Shown: positions 1 through 10,975 of the stretch, piece after piece | Layout of the letters: each line of letters opens with the position of its first letter | How positions within the stretch are numbered: the first letter of the stretch is position 1 | Source: Cohnella sp. AR92 | Lineage (GTDB): Bacteria; Bacillota; Bacilli; Paenibacillales; Paenibacillaceae | Length of the DNA stretch: 64,000 nt | Assembly (NCBI RefSeq): GCF_003990975.1 | Contig: NZ_RZJR01000008.1 | Coordinates: 230,929-294,928 of the forward strand | Reading direction: 5' to 3' | The notes under the pieces: generated by a model | Seen by the model: the letters and a program-made list of their open reading frames with translations, nothing else | What the model was told of the DNA's origin: nothing | The model's database searches: none | Program-made: the position numbers and the translations under genes

Positions 1-134
1 GCGACATCCGAGCGCTTGAAGTTAGGTGTATCTACGTTGGCTACATTGCTTGATATGACCTGCTGTCTCAAAGAAGCCGCCTTAACCGCTCCTTCCAGCC
101 TCTGAAAGGATACGCCGCCTAACAAATCCACCAA
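1..134 (-). CDS. flgB: Flagellar basal-body rod protein FlgB, N-terminal fragment
   Basis: Only the first 44 or so codons are in the window. The translation reads LLGGVSFQRLEGAVKAASLR, then QQVISSNVANVDTPNFKRSD, which is the FlgB/FlgC-type N-terminal heptad helix and the ANVDTPNFK rod signature. FlgB is a proximal rod subunit exported by the flagellar type III apparatus. The start is either TTG (134) or the in-frame GTG (131), both preceded by an AAAGAGGCG ribosome binding site. It lies directly downstream of codY, as in Bacillus, where it opens the fla/che operon. The 3' end is outside the window. Confidence 0.85.
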   Translation of the reverse strand, partial: MVDLLGGVSFQRLEGAVKAASLRQQVISSNVANVDTPNFKRSDV

Positions 135-296
135 GTATCGCCTCTTTCTCCCAATGAAGGTGCGGATCATCCATCCAAGACTTAGCAAAAATCCGACTCG
201 ACATTCCAATATTCAACAATACTCCGAGAGAATCCTGCTTGATTCGACATAAATTTTAAGTTTGTCACCGATGCCGTCGACTGCTGTAGAAATTAA

Positions 297-340
297 AATT
301 TTCTAAGATCCATCATCCGATATCACACAAAAAGTGACAA
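297..340 (-). promoter_or_regulatory. Candidate flgB promoter with overlapping weak CodY-like box
   Basis: On the minus strand TTGTCA (335-340) and GATGAT (312-317) are separated by 17 bp, a plausible SigA promoter for flgB. At 297-311, at the expected start point, AATTTTCTAAGATCC matches 10 of 15 positions of the CodY consensus AATTTTCWGAAAATT. CodY represses fla/che in B. subtilis, so the site makes sense, but five mismatches leave it unproven. I see no gene in the rest of 135-408. Confidence 0.35.
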
Positions 341-344
341 TAAG

Positions 345-380
345 AAAAAAGCCCTAATCTTGTAAACAAGACCGGACTTT
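345..380 (-). terminator. Rho-independent terminator after codY
   Basis: On the minus strand an imperfect stem (AAGTCCGGTCTTG pairing with CAAGATTAGGGCTT, loop TTTA) is followed by six T residues. It ends the topA-trmFO-hslVU-codY transcript before flgB. Confidence 0.8.
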
Positions 381-408
381 TGACTTGCGTAAATATTTGC
401 ATTTCCGA

Positions 409-1176
409 TTAGGCTTTGCGGGACTCCAGTTCCTGGAGAAGTTTGCTGTTCAGGATGCGGATGTACGTCCCTTTCATCCCGAGCGAACGGGTGTCGATGA
501 CGCCGGCGCTTTCCAGCTTGCGCAGGGCGTTCACGATGACGGAACGCGTGATTCCGGCCCTGTCGGCGATCTTGGAAGCGACCAGAAGGCCTTCCTTGCC
601 TTCCAATTCTTCGAAGATGTGATCCACCGCTTCCAGCTCGCTGAAAGACAGCGAATTGACCGCGATCGTCACGACCGCCTTGCTTCTCGCTTCGATCTCG
701 CGTTCTTCGGCTCTCTCCCGAAGAATCTCCATCCCTATGATGGTCGAACCGTATTCCGCCAGAATAAGCTCGTCATCCCCGACATTTCCCTGCTCCTTCG
801 TCAGGACTATTGTACCTAGACGATCTCCGCCTCCTATGATAGGGACTATACTTACTTTCTGCCCGGCGAACGCGGCCTCGACAGGGCTAAGCATATTCGC
901 GGGCTCTTCATTGGAAGCCGTCGAGGTTGTCCGCAAAAATAGTTCGTTCGTCTCAGCAGGGAATCGAAGCTCGTCCGCAGGATTCTGCCGAAGCCACGCT
1001 TCCGCGAACGTCGCCGACGGAGCCGCGCCCAGAATTTTGCCGCGCCGGCTGACGACGAATACGCCGCCGGCCAGCGTCTCCCGAAGCGCCTCCGCCATGA
1101 CGCGGAAATTCAGCGGCTTGCCCGCCGCATCCTGCAGAAGCGCGTTCAACGATCTCATTTTGTTCAACAAACTCAT
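409..1176 (-). CDS. codY: GTP- and branched-chain amino acid-sensing repressor CodY
   Basis: This is the global nutritional repressor that binds isoleucine/leucine/valine and GTP. The protein has 255 residues (259 in B. subtilis). It starts [15 protein letters not shown] and has the N-terminal GAF region, then a C-terminal winged helix-turn-helix containing [20 protein letters not shown] and ending in the conserved [13 protein letters not shown]. An AGGAGG lies upstream of the ATG. It follows hslU after 37 bp in the same operon and precedes flgB, the order seen in Bacillus. Confidence 0.97.
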   Translation of the reverse strand: MSLLNKMRSLNALLQDAAGKPLNFRVMAEALRETLAGGVFVVSRRGKILGAAPSATFAEAWLRQNPADELRFPAETNELFLRTTSTASNEEPANMLSPVEAAFAGQKVSIVPIIGGGDRLGTIVLTKEQGNVGDDELILAEYGSTIIGMEILRERAEEREIEARSKAVVTIAVNSLSFSELEAVDHIFEELEGKEGLLVASKIADRAGITRSVIVNALRKLESAGVIDTRSLGMKGTYIRILNSKLLQELESRKA

Positions 1177-1213
1177 GGTAACCTTTTCCTCCTAGATAAC
1201 AAACCCGTTGCTC

Positions 1214-2605
1214 TTACAAAATATATTGGCTCAAATCGCGGTTGCTGGCAATGCTGGACAGCTTATCGCGGACATATTCCGGCGTAATCGACAGATGGGT
1301 CAGCTGCAGCTCGGGAGCCTCGAAGCTGAGGTCCTCAAGCAGCTTCTCCAGCAGCGTATGAAGACGGCGGGCCCCGATGTTCTCGGTATTGCGATTGACA
1401 TCCTGCGCCATCTTCGCCAGTTCGACGATGGCGGCGTCCGTGAACTCGATCTCGACGCCCTCCGTCTGAAGCAGGGCGGTATATTGCTTCGTGAGTGCGT
1501 TCTCCGGCTCCGTTAGGATACGCACAAAATCCTCGTCCGTCAAGCTGGACAGCTCCACCCGGATCGGGAAGCGGCCTTGGAGCTCCGGAATCAGGTCGGA
1601 TGGCTTAGCGACGTGGAATGCGCCGGCGGCAACGAACAAGACGTAATCCGTCTTGACGGGGCCGTACTTCGTCACGACCGTGGAACCTTCCACGATAGGA
1701 AGAATGTCGCGCTGAACGCCTTCGCGCGAGACGTCCGGGCCTTGGCCCCTGCCCGTGCTGGCGATTTTATCGATCTCATCAATAAAGATAATGCCGGATT
1801 GCTCGGCGCGAGCGATCGACTCGGAGATGACGTCGTCCATGTCGATCAGCTTGTTCGCTTCTTCCACCGTCAGCACCTTGCGCGCTTCCTTGACGGACAG
1901 CTTGCGCTTCTTGCGCTTCTTGGGCATGAATTGGCTGAGCATCTCCTGCATGTTGCCCATCTGGTCCTGCCCGGCTCCGGCGAACATGTCGAGCATCGAC
2001 GGCGACGTATCGTCCACTTCGATCTCGACGGTCTCGTTCTCCAGCTCGCCGGCCTTCAGCTTGGACAAGGTATCCGTTCTCTTCGTCTGAAGCGAAGGAT
2101 CGGCGGGTTCCGGTTCTTCGGGCTGCTGGTTCTGCCCGCCTCCGAACAGCATCTCGAACGGATTGCGCTGCGACTTCTGCTTCGCCGGCGATGGGACGAG
2201 AAGCGCGGCCAGCCGCTCGTTCGCCGCTTCCTCCGCTTTGTCGCGCACCTTCTCCGTACGCTCTTCCTTCACCATGCGAATCGCGGTCTCGACCAGGTCT
2301 CGCACCATGGACTCGACGTCCCTGCCGACATAGCCGACCTCGGTGAACTTGGTCGCCTCGAGCTTGATGAACGGCGCATGCACCAGCTTAGCAAGCCTGC
2401 GGGCAATCTCCGTCTTGCCGACGCCGGTCGGTCCGATCATGAGAATGTTCTTTGGGACAACCTCGTCCCGCATGCTTTCCGGGAGCTTGCTGCGGCGGTA
2501 TCGGTTCCGAAGCGCGACGGCGACGGATCTCTTCGCTTGCTTCTGGCCGACGATGTATTTATCCAACTCCGCTACGATCTGGCGGGGAGTCCATTGCTCA
2601 CTCAT
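1214..2605 (-). CDS. hslU: HslU (ClpY), ATPase of the HslVU protease
   Basis: AAA+ unfoldase that feeds substrates to HslV in the cytoplasm. The 463-residue protein has Walker A GPTGVGKT at residues 58-65, Walker [12 protein letters not shown], an inserted I-domain with acidic and Met-rich stretches (about 120-245), and the C-terminal SQYIL tail that docks into HslV. GGAGGG sits 7 nt before the ATG. It is the partner of the adjacent hslV, 32 bp upstream. Confidence 0.97.
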   Translation of the reverse strand: MSEQWTPRQIVAELDKYIVGQKQAKRSVAVALRNRYRRSKLPESMRDEVVPKNILMIGPTGVGKTEIARRLAKLVHAPFIKLEATKFTEVGYVGRDVESMVRDLVETAIRMVKEERTEKVRDKAEEAANERLAALLVPSPAKQKSQRNPFEMLFGGGQNQQPEEPEPADPSLQTKRTDTLSKLKAGELENETVEIEVDDTSPSMLDMFAGAGQDQMGNMQEMLSQFMPKKRKKRKLSVKEARKVLTVEEANKLIDMDDVISESIARAEQSGIIFIDEIDKIASTGRGQGPDVSREGVQRDILPIVEGSTVVTKYGPVKTDYVLFVAAGAFHVAKPSDLIPELQGRFPIRVELSSLTDEDFVRILTEPENALTKQYTALLQTEGVEIEFTDAAIVELAKMAQDVNRNTENIGARRLHTLLEKLLEDLSFEAPELQLTHLSITPEYVRDKLSSIASNRDLSQYIL

Positions 2606-2637
2606 TAAGATCCCTCCGATTCTATTCGGTTTGCTTA

Positions 2638-3180
2638 TCAGATTTCTTCTACGATGATGTTGTTATTCGTGAATACGCAGATCTCGGATGCGATCTGAAG
2701 GGCATTCTTCGCGATATCCTTGGCCTCCAGCTGGGGAGCATGCCGCTTGAGCGCTCGCGCTGCGGACAGCGCGAAGCTGCCTCCCGAACCGATCGCCAGA
2801 ATATCGTCGTCCGGCTCGATGACTTCGCCGTTGCCCGAGAGCAGCAGCATCCCGGTGGCGTCCACCACGATCATCATCGCTTCAAGGCGGCGAAGCACCC
2901 GGTCTGAGCGCCAATCCTTGGCCAGCTCGACGGCTGCGCGCTGCAGGTTGCCGTGGTGCTCCTCGAGCTTGCCTTCGAACTTCTCGAAGAGCGTGATCGC
3001 GTCGGCGACCGATCCGGCGAAGCCGGCTAGAACTTGCCCCCGGTACAGGCGCCTAACCTTCTTGGCCGTATTCTTCATGACCATGCTGTTGCCGAACGTG
3101 ACTTGGCCGTCCCCCGCAATGGCTCCTTTGCCGTTCTGGCGTACCGCGCATATCGTCGTGGCGTGGAAAGACATCTCCAT
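2638..3180 (-). CDS. hslV: HslV (ClpQ), peptidase of the HslVU protease
   Basis: Proteasome-beta-type N-terminal-nucleophile peptidase of 180 residues, with the HATTICAV start, GDGQVTFGN and the [14 protein letters not shown] helix. The strong AGGAGG is 7 nt from the first ATG (MEMSFHATT). A second in-frame ATG two codons later would leave SFHATT after Met removal, resembling the B. subtilis enzyme (MSSFHATT), which uses an N-terminal serine. The start therefore decides the nucleophile; spacing favours the first ATG. The neighbour usually found between trmFO and hslV, xerC/codV, is absent. Confidence 0.95.
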   Translation of the reverse strand: MEMSFHATTICAVRQNGKGAIAGDGQVTFGNSMVMKNTAKKVRRLYRGQVLAGFAGSVADAITLFEKFEGKLEEHHGNLQRAAVELAKDWRSDRVLRRLEAMMIVVDATGMLLLSGNGEVIEPDDDILAIGSGGSFALSAARALKRHAPQLEAKDIAKNALQIASEICVFTNNNIIVEEI

Positions 3181-3206
3181 CGTAGTTCCTCCTCTTCTAT
3201 GTCCCT

Positions 3207-3223
3207 GCGGCGGAAAACGCCGC
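3207..3223 (-). other. GC-rich hairpin in the trmFO-hslV gap
   Basis: A perfect 6-bp stem (GCGGCG / CGCCGC) with a 5-nt loop lies in the 77-bp gap between trmFO and hslV, just before the hslV ribosome binding site. It has no T-run, so a role in mRNA processing or stability is more likely than termination. It sits where xerC would be in Bacillus. Confidence 0.35.
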
Positions 3224-3257
3224 GAAGCAGCTGGCGCTTAGTCCGGCTGCCGCTGCT

Positions 3258-4598
3258 TCAATGTGTCGGAACGTCGGTTGGGTTCTGAATGCTCATCTTG
3301 AATTGTTCGATCGAATCCAGCGCTCTCGCCGCGATCTTGTCGTTCTTCTCCTTCTTGCTGCGCACCCGGTGATCGAGCGGCGGGAACAAGCCGAAGTTCG
3401 CGTTCATCGGTTGAAAATGCCGGAAGTCTGCCGTCGTGATATACTCCGCCATGCTGCCCAGCGTCGTATCCGCCGGGAGCGGAAGCAGCTCCAGACCGCG
3501 CGCGAGGCGACCTGCGTTGAGACCGGCGATCAGCCCGGACGCGGCGGATTCCACGTAGCCCTCCACCCCGGTCATCTGGCCCGCGAAGAACAGCGTATCG
3601 CGTCCGCGGAATTGATAGGTGGACTTCAGCAAACGAGGCGAATTGATGAAAGTATTGCGATGCATGACCCCGTAACGAACGAATTCGGCATTCTCCAAGC
3701 CAGGGATGAGCGAGAATACTCTCTTCTGCTCTCCCCACTTGAGATGGGTCTGGAAGCCTACCAGATTATAGAGCGTTCCGGCGGCGTTGTCCTGCCGGAG
3801 CTGAATGACCGCGAACGGCTGCTTGCCCGTATTCGGGTCGACCAGGCCGACCGGCTTAAGCGGACCGAAGAGCATCGTCTGCTTGCCCCGTCCCGCCATG
3901 ACTTCGATCGGCATGCAGCCTTCGAACACCATGTTCTTCTCGAAATCTTTGACTTCGGCCGTCTCCGCCGTCGTCAGCGCCTCGTAGAACGCTTCGAACT
4001 GCTCTTCGGTCATCGGGCAGTTCAGGTAAGCGGCCTCTCCCTTGTCATAGCGGGAAGCGAGGAACACCTTGTTCATGTCGATCGATTCCTTCTCGACGAT
4101 CGGCGCCGCCGCGTCGAAGAAGTAGAAGTATTCCTCTCCCAGAAGCTCGCGGATCTGGGCGGACAGATCCGGCGACGTAAGCGGCCCCGTTGCGAGGACG
4201 ACGATGCCGTCCTCGGGAATGCTCGTGAACTCTTCGTTCACGACCGTGATAAGCGGATGCTCCCGAAGCCGGCTGGTGACTTCGCCGGAGAAGCCCTCGC
4301 GGTCGACCGCCAGCGCCCCGCCCGCCGGCACGGCGTGATTGTCGGCCGCGGAGAGGATGAGCGAATCCAGGCGTCGCATCTCTTCCTTAAGGACGCCTAC
4401 CGCGTTCGTCAGCCCGTTGGCTCTCAAGCTGTTGCTGCAGACGAGCTCCGCGAACTGGTTGGTATGATGCGCCGGCGTCTTCCGCACGGGACGCATCTCA
4501 TATAAGGTGACAGCGACTCCTTGGGAAGCGATCTGCCAGGCAGCCTCGCTTCCCGCCAGTCCTGCTCCGACAACGGTAACGTGTTTATTCTGAACCAC
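3258..4598 (-). CDS. trmFO: TrmFO, folate/FAD-dependent tRNA (uracil-54) methyltransferase
   Basis: Methylates U54 in the T-loop of tRNA using methylene-THF and reduced FAD. The 446-residue protein begins with the Rossmann FAD motif [13 protein letters not shown] (residues 9-21) and has the family block [20 protein letters not shown] and a C-terminal GLFPPLDHR. It starts at GTG with AGGAGG 7 nt upstream. It sits between topA and hslV as in other Bacilli; the 140-bp gap from topA has no clear terminator, so cotranscription is likely. Confidence 0.96.
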   Translation of the reverse strand: MVQNKHVTVVGAGLAGSEAAWQIASQGVAVTLYEMRPVRKTPAHHTNQFAELVCSNSLRANGLTNAVGVLKEEMRRLDSLILSAADNHAVPAGGALAVDREGFSGEVTSRLREHPLITVVNEEFTSIPEDGIVVLATGPLTSPDLSAQIRELLGEEYFYFFDAAAPIVEKESIDMNKVFLASRYDKGEAAYLNCPMTEEQFEAFYEALTTAETAEVKDFEKNMVFEGCMPIEVMAGRGKQTMLFGPLKPVGLVDPNTGKQPFAVIQLRQDNAAGTLYNLVGFQTHLKWGEQKRVFSLIPGLENAEFVRYGVMHRNTFINSPRLLKSTYQFRGRDTLFFAGQMTGVEGYVESAASGLIAGLNAGRLARGLELLPLPADTTLGSMAEYITTADFRHFQPMNANFGLFPPLDHRVRSKKEKNDKIAARALDSIEQFKMSIQNPTDVPTH

Positions 4599-4739
4599 TT
4601 GAGTACCTCCTGCGGCGTAATTTGGATGGCGTCAGGATGTTCAGGGAGGACCTCAAGCTGAAGTCGATTACGGGTACATCCTGTCAGTTAGATAAGAAGA
4701 GAACGGCTCAGGCTGCTTGAGCCTGCTGCCGAATCCGGC

Positions 4740-6836
4740 TTATTCCGAGCCATCATCGGATTCAGGCGCCATCTCGTTATGCGAACACTGCGTACAATTC
4801 CATTGCACGCCGTTCTTCGTTCTTTTCTCGGTCATCATGGAGCCGCATTCCGGACAAGGCTTCGCTACCGGTTTGTCCCAGGACACGTAATCGCATTCCG
4901 GATACTGGTCGCAGCCGTAGAACATGCGTCCCTTCTTGCTCCTTCTCTCCACGATGTGGCCTTTCTTGCACTTCGGGCAGATAACGCCGGTCGCCTTGAC
5001 GATCGGCTTCGTATTGCGGCAATCCGGGAAGCCGGAGCACGCGAGGAACTTGCCGAAGCGGCCCATCTTGTAGACCATCGGACGGCCGCACTTCTCGCAG
5101 ATCTCGTCGGAAGGCTCGTCTTTGATCTCGATTTCTTTCATTTCTTCTTCCGCGACTTCCAGGCGCTTCTCGAACGACTTGTAGAATTCCTCGATGACGG
5201 CGATCCAGTTCTCCTTGCCTTCTTCCACATGGTCGAGATCGTCTTCCATGTTGGCCGTGAATTCCGTATCCAGAATCTCCGGGAAGAACTCTTCCATCAG
5301 TTGGTTGATCAGATCGCCAAGCTCGGTCGGGAAAAACTTCTTATCCTCGATCGCGACGTAATTCCGTTTCTGGATCGTCTCCAGCGTCGGCGCATACGTG
5401 CTCGGCCGGCCGATGCCGAGCTCTTCCATCGTTCTGACCAGCCGCGCTTCGGTGTAGCGGGGAGGCGGCTGAGTGAAGTGCTGCTTCGGATCGATCTCCT
5501 TCGTCTCCACGGCGTCGCCGGCATGGAGCGGAGGCAGCAAGCGATCCTCTTCGGTCGTCCCGTCGTCGTTGCTCTCCACGTAGACCTTCATGAAGCCCGG
5601 GAATTTGAGCTTCGAGCCGTTCGCGCGGAAGGTAGCCGGGCCGCTGACGAGATCCACCGTCATCGTATCCAGCACGGCGGATGCCATCTGGCTCGCCACG
5701 AAGCGCTCCCAGACGAGCTTGTAGAGCCGCAGCTGGTCGCGCGAGAGGAACGGCTTCATCTGTTCCGGCTCGCGGAGCACGGATGTCGGACGGATCGCTT
5801 CGTGCGCGTCCTGGGTATTCGCGTTCTTCTTCAAGTAGACTCGCGGCGTCTCGGGATAATAGCTCTCCCCGTACTTGCCCACGATGTAGCCTTGCGCCTC
5901 TTCTTGGGCGACGGGAGAGATGCGTGTAGAATCGGTTCTCATGTACGTGATAAGACCGACCGTGCCTTCTTTGCCGAGATCGACGCCTTCATACAGCTGC
6001 TGCGCGATCTGCATCGTCTTCGATGCGCGGAAGTTCAGCTTGCGCGCCGCTTCCTGCTGCAGGGAGCTTGTGATGAACGGAGGCGACGGGTTGCGAAGCC
6101 GCTCCTTCTCCTTCACTTCGCTTACCGAGAACGGCTTGTTCCCGATGGCGGCGAGCACCTCGTTCACGTCCGCTTGGGTGGCAAGCTCTTTCTTGTCATT
6201 GCCCAGAGAGAGGAACTTCGCTTCGAAAGCCTTCCCTTCTCTAAGCAGATGCGCGGTAATGCTCCAATATTCTTCCGGCTCGAACGCCTTGATCTCGTTC
6301 TCCCGGTCGATGATCAGCTTGACGGCTACCGATTGGACGCGTCCGGCGCTTAGGCCTTTCTTGACCTTCTTCCAGAGCAGCGGGCTGATCTTGTAGCCGA
6401 CCAGGCGGTCCAGCACCCGGCGGGCTTGCTGCGCGTTCACCAGGTCCATATTGATCGGTCTGGGAGCCTTGAAGGCATCCTTGACCGCTTGCTTCGTGAT
6501 CTCGTTGAACACGACGCGGCACGTATCGTTCTCGTCCAGCTCCAGGTAATGGGCCAGATGCCACGCGATCGCTTCTCCTTCGCGATCCGGGTCAGCCGCG
6601 AGATAGACTTTTTTGACTTTCTTGCTGGCGTCCTTCAGTTCCTTGAGAACGTTGCCCTTGCCGCGAATGGTAATGTACTTCAGATTGAAGTCCTTACCGA
6701 CCTCGACGCCCATCTGGCTCTTCGGAAGATCCCGAATGTGGCCCATGGACGCTTTAACGATAAATTTGCTTCCTAAGTATTTGCCGATCGTCTTGGCTTT
6801 CGCCGGCGACTCTACGATGACTAGTGAATCCGCCAC
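4740..6836 (-). CDS. topA: DNA topoisomerase I
   Basis: Type IA topoisomerase that relaxes negative supercoils. The TOPRIM start reads [18 protein letters not shown], the catalytic tyrosine lies in [13 protein letters not shown], and the C-terminus carries three four-cysteine zinc ribbons ([16 protein letters not shown] and CPECGSMM types). An ATG at 6842 abuts the AGGAGGA, so the GTG at 6836, 7 nt from AGGAGG, is the better start. It gives [11 protein letters not shown], which aligns with B. subtilis TopA, and 698 residues. Confidence 0.96.
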   Translation of the reverse strand: MADSLVIVESPAKAKTIGKYLGSKFIVKASMGHIRDLPKSQMGVEVGKDFNLKYITIRGKGNVLKELKDASKKVKKVYLAADPDREGEAIAWHLAHYLELDENDTCRVVFNEITKQAVKDAFKAPRPINMDLVNAQQARRVLDRLVGYKISPLLWKKVKKGLSAGRVQSVAVKLIIDRENEIKAFEPEEYWSITAHLLREGKAFEAKFLSLGNDKKELATQADVNEVLAAIGNKPFSVSEVKEKERLRNPSPPFITSSLQQEAARKLNFRASKTMQIAQQLYEGVDLGKEGTVGLITYMRTDSTRISPVAQEEAQGYIVGKYGESYYPETPRVYLKKNANTQDAHEAIRPTSVLREPEQMKPFLSRDQLRLYKLVWERFVASQMASAVLDTMTVDLVSGPATFRANGSKLKFPGFMKVYVESNDDGTTEEDRLLPPLHAGDAVETKEIDPKQHFTQPPPRYTEARLVRTMEELGIGRPSTYAPTLETIQKRNYVAIEDKKFFPTELGDLINQLMEEFFPEILDTEFTANMEDDLDHVEEGKENWIAVIEEFYKSFEKRLEVAEEEMKEIEIKDEPSDEICEKCGRPMVYKMGRFGKFLACSGFPDCRNTKPIVKATGVICPKCKKGHIVERRSKKGRMFYGCDQYPECDYVSWDKPVAKPCPECGSMMTEKRTKNGVQWNCTQCSHNEMAPESDDGSE

Positions 6837-6914
6837 GTCCATTCCTCCTCTCCAACAGTCAACAAGTCCTTTAGCTCAAGTCCGCTCGCACGGAGAGACG
6901 GCTAGTAACAGGAC

Positions 6915-6943
6915 AGTATATACAAACCTGCGATGCTGGTGAA
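6915..6943 (-). promoter_or_regulatory. Predicted topA promoter
   Basis: Minus-strand TTCACC (6938-6943), a 17-bp spacer and TATACT (6915-6920), about 75 bp before the topA start. Confidence 0.5.
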
Positions 6944-7212
6944 AATCTTGCGCTTTATCTGTAAGGATACTCATAAAACCGTTCGAACGCAAACATAGCC
7001 CTTCTGTGCTCGTGGCATCCGTCTTCTCATTCGCGTCCTCGCCAGTCTATCTTCCGCTTCCGGAAGGCGGTCCGGACCGGCGTTATGTACTCGTTGCTCA
7101 TCATACCACGATGTTTAAGTTTAGCTCAAATCCGAAGAGGCGAAAAAAAATAAATTCCTTCATTAATATATCGTTATCGAAGCTCCTCGCTCCCGACGTT
7201 TCGGGAGGGCGC
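6944..7212 (-). other. Intergenic region between dprA and topA
   Basis: No gene seen. Downstream of dprA there is a 7-bp hairpin (CTCCCGA, CGTT loop, TCGGGAG; 7190-7207) without a directly following T-run; a run of eight A (T on the transcript) lies about 40 bp further along at 7143-7150. It may be a weak terminator for dprA. Confidence 0.4.
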
Positions 7213-8343
7213 TCACACGACCGCGAACACGGCTCCGGGAAGCTGCTGGACGAGGCGCTTCATCTGAAGGCTCAGCAGCATCGTATGCAGCGAACCGAGA
7301 GACATCCCGCTCCGTTCCGACAAGTCGTCGATCGTGCGAGGCTCCTCGAGCAGCAGCTCGTACAGGCTCTCTTCCGCTTCCGACAGCCTCTCCTCTTCCG
7401 GATCGGTGGAATACCGGCGCTCCTGCCGCTTCTCCGGCTGCGAGAAACGCGCATTCCAATCGCCGAGAGCTCTCTCGTAGTCCACGAGAATGTCGTCCGC
7501 ATTCATGACCGGCTTCGCTCCTTCGCGGAGCAGCCGAAGCGGTCCGACGCTTCTGGGGGAAGTGATCGGACCCGGCACGATAAACAGATCCCTGTCGTTC
7601 TCGAATGCATGCTTGGCCGTGATCATCGCGCCGCTCCCTTCCCCCGCTTCGACGACCAAGGTTCCTTGGCTCAGTCCCGCGATAATCCGGTTGCGCAGAT
7701 AGAAATGCCCCTTGGTCAGAGGGGTGCCTAGCGGAGCTTCCGAGAGAATCAAGCCTTGGCTCGCGATCTCCCGGTAGAGTCCCCGATTCTCCGGCGGATA
7801 GGGATAATCGGCCGGCGACGCGAGCACCGCGATCGTCGAGCCCGGCTTGCCAAGGGCGCCGGCGTGCGCCGAAGTATCGATCCCTCGGGCAAGGCCGCTG
7901 ACGATGGTCAGCCCCGCGGCCGAGCAGGCGCTGGACAGCTCTTCCGTCACCTTTTTCCCGTAAGCCGTCGCCATCCGGGTCCCGACGATGGAGAGAGCGG
8001 GCCTGTCCAGCAGCTCCAGCCTTCCCGCGTAATAGAGCACCCACGGAGCGTCGGGAAGCTGCCGGAGCAGGGCGGGATAAGCCGGATCGAGCGCGGTGAT
8101 CGCTTGGATGCCCGCCTTCTCCCTTCGTTCGATCTCTTCTTCCATTCTCTCGGCGGACAATCTCCGTACGAGATTCTCCGCCTGCTTCGCCGATAGCGCG
8201 AGCTCCTTCCAATCCTTCTCCCGGCGGCGTTCGGCACCTTCCAGCGCGCCTCCGGCCAGAATTCTTTCAATCGTCAGCCACCCTACCCCCTCTGTCTCGT
8301 GCATGCCGATCAATAGCTCCTTCTCGCTCCTGCTTTGACCCAT
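7213..8343 (-). CDS. dprA: DprA/Smf, DNA-processing (recombination mediator) protein
   Basis: Protects incoming single-stranded DNA and loads RecA in natural transformation. The 376-residue protein has an N-terminal SAM/HhH-like region, the Rossmann core (GTRMATAYGKK, VSGLARGIDTSAHAGAL, LRNRIIAGLS, VVEAGEGSGAMITA, VPGPI) and a C-terminal winged-helix DprA domain. The usual GxGxDxxYPxxN block reads SPADYPYPPEN and the common FPxRNRII reads FYLRNRII, both diverged. The ATG at 8343 with GGAGG upstream is chosen because the sucD terminator occupies the sequence just upstream. Confidence 0.92.
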   Translation of the reverse strand: MGQSRSEKELLIGMHETEGVGWLTIERILAGGALEGAERRREKDWKELALSAKQAENLVRRLSAERMEEEIERREKAGIQAITALDPAYPALLRQLPDAPWVLYYAGRLELLDRPALSIVGTRMATAYGKKVTEELSSACSAAGLTIVSGLARGIDTSAHAGALGKPGSTIAVLASPADYPYPPENRGLYREIASQGLILSEAPLGTPLTKGHFYLRNRIIAGLSQGTLVVEAGEGSGAMITAKHAFENDRDLFIVPGPITSPRSVGPLRLLREGAKPVMNADDILVDYERALGDWNARFSQPEKRQERRYSTDPEEERLSEAEESLYELLLEEPRTIDDLSERSGMSLGSLHTMLLSLQMKRLVQQLPGAVFAVV

Positions 8344-8371
8344 TTTCCGCTTCCTCCCCGCTTCGTCTAAT

Positions 8372-8422
8372 AAAAAAAGCAGCCCCCGCATCCCCTCGGT
8401 CAGAGGGGCGCGGAAGGCTGCT
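8372..8422 (-). terminator. Strong terminator after sucCD
   Basis: Minus strand: AGCAGCC stem pairing with GGCTGCT around an inner CCCCTC/GAGGGG hairpin, followed by a run of T. It separates sucCD from dprA. Confidence 0.9.
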
Positions 8423-8471
8423 TGCCTATCCGTTATGGCAATGGCTTGCGCCATTAGACACCATTCGATAC

Positions 8472-9401
8472 TTAGATGTTCTTGCACTTCTCCAGCAGGC
8501 CGCGCTCTTCGAGAACGCTGACCAGCGTCGAACCCATCTCCGAAGGAGTCGGGGACACGCGGATTCCGCACTCTTCGAGCTTGGCGATCTTCTCGGCAGC
8601 CGTTCCCTTGCCGCCGGAGATGATGGCGCCGGCATGGCCCATGCGCTTCCCTGGAGGCGCGGTTGCGCCGCCGATGAAGCCGACGACCGGCTTCGTCATG
8701 TTCGCCTTCACCCATTCAGCCGCTTCTTCTTCCGCCGTGCCGCCGATTTCCCCGATCATGATGACCGCATAGGTGTCAGGGTCTTCGTTGAACAGGTTCA
8801 GGATGTCGATGAACTCGGAACCCTTGACAGGGTCGCCGCCGATACCGACTGCGGAGGATTGGCCGATGCCGCGAGCCGTCAATTGATGAACCGCTTCGTA
8901 CGTTAGCGTTCCCGAACGGGAAACGACGCCTACGTGGCCCTTCTTATGGATGTAGCCGGGCATGATGCCGATCTTGATCTCGTCCGGCGTGATAACGCCC
9001 GGGCAGTTCGGCCCGATCAGGCGAGTCTTCTTGCCTTCCATGTAACGCTTAACCTTAACCATGTCCAGCACCGGAATGCCTTCCGTGATGCAGATAACGA
9101 GGTCAAGCTCCGCGTCTACCGCTTCCATGATCGAATCCGCCGCGAACGGAGGAGCGACATAAATAACCGATGCCGTCGCGCCAGTAGCCGCTACCGCTTC
9201 ATTGACCGTATTGAAGATCGGCAGCGTTACTTTCGTGCCGTTCTCCAAGTCGAAATCGATCGTTTGGCCGCCCTTGCCCGGCGTAACGCCGCCGACCATC
9301 TGCGTGCCGTATTCCAGTGCACCCTTGGCGTGGAACGAACCCGTCGCGCCGGTGATGCCTTGGGTGATTACCTTGGTGTTCTTATCGATCAAGATACTCA
9401 T
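8472..9401 (-). CDS. sucD: Succinyl-CoA synthetase alpha subunit
   Basis: TCA-cycle enzyme subunit that binds CoA and carries the phosphohistidine. The 309-residue protein has the CoA-binding Rossmann start ([20 protein letters not shown]), PNCPGVI, and the active-site histidine in [14 protein letters not shown]. It is cotranscribed with sucC (31-bp gap) and followed by a strong terminator. Confidence 0.97.
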   Translation of the reverse strand: MSILIDKNTKVITQGITGATGSFHAKGALEYGTQMVGGVTPGKGGQTIDFDLENGTKVTLPIFNTVNEAVAATGATASVIYVAPPFAADSIMEAVDAELDLVICITEGIPVLDMVKVKRYMEGKKTRLIGPNCPGVITPDEIKIGIMPGYIHKKGHVGVVSRSGTLTYEAVHQLTARGIGQSSAVGIGGDPVKGSEFIDILNLFNEDPDTYAVIMIGEIGGTAEEEAAEWVKANMTKPVVGFIGGATAPPGKRMGHAGAIISGGKGTAAEKIAKLEECGIRVSPTPSEMGSTLVSVLEERGLLEKCKNI

Positions 9402-9432
9402 GACTTCACACTCCCCGGTTGGTTCTCCCTAG

Positions 9433-10593
<1,161 letters not shown>

Positions 10594-10975
10594 GGCCTAG
10601 CATCCTCCCGTTTTGCACGCATCTGAAGAATCTTCTGGGTACTTTTGCATACCCGAAACCTTCCCTATTGTAACACCTTTTGAACGAGTCTTCCTCCATT
10701 TTTCATCTTTTTATTAGTCCCAATCGGCAATGGTTTCATATCAGAATGCGATGGATAGTCGCTTAAACGATAATAGATTTGCCATTTAACCGGAAAGATA
10801 ACCAGATGATTGGAATTCCTTTCTTAACGGGACGATACCCCGATAGCCGCGATTTCGAGCGTCCCCCGATTGACATCTTTTTCGCTTGCCATTAATATTC
10901 TAATATATGGAATATGCGGAAGGGAAGCACTCTTCTTCGCCAACGATACCGTTGTGGAGGAGGGTGTTTTTTGTC
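10594..10975. other. Divergent sucC / yifB intergenic region
   Basis: About 380 bp. It holds the likely sucC extended -10 on the minus strand (10667-10672) and the yifB promoter on the plus strand (10870-10898). I see no gene or structured RNA in it. Confidence 0.5.
10870..10898 (+). promoter_or_regulatory. Predicted yifB promoter
   Basis: A consensus TTGACA (10870-10875), a 17-bp spacer and TAATAT (10893-10898) on the plus strand, about 75 bp before yifB. Confidence 0.6.

Noticed and set aside
8344..8715. Extended DprA N-terminus through the sucD downstream region
   Set aside because: It would translate a clear rho-independent terminator and antisense-like sequence; the ATG at 8343 has its own ribosome binding site.
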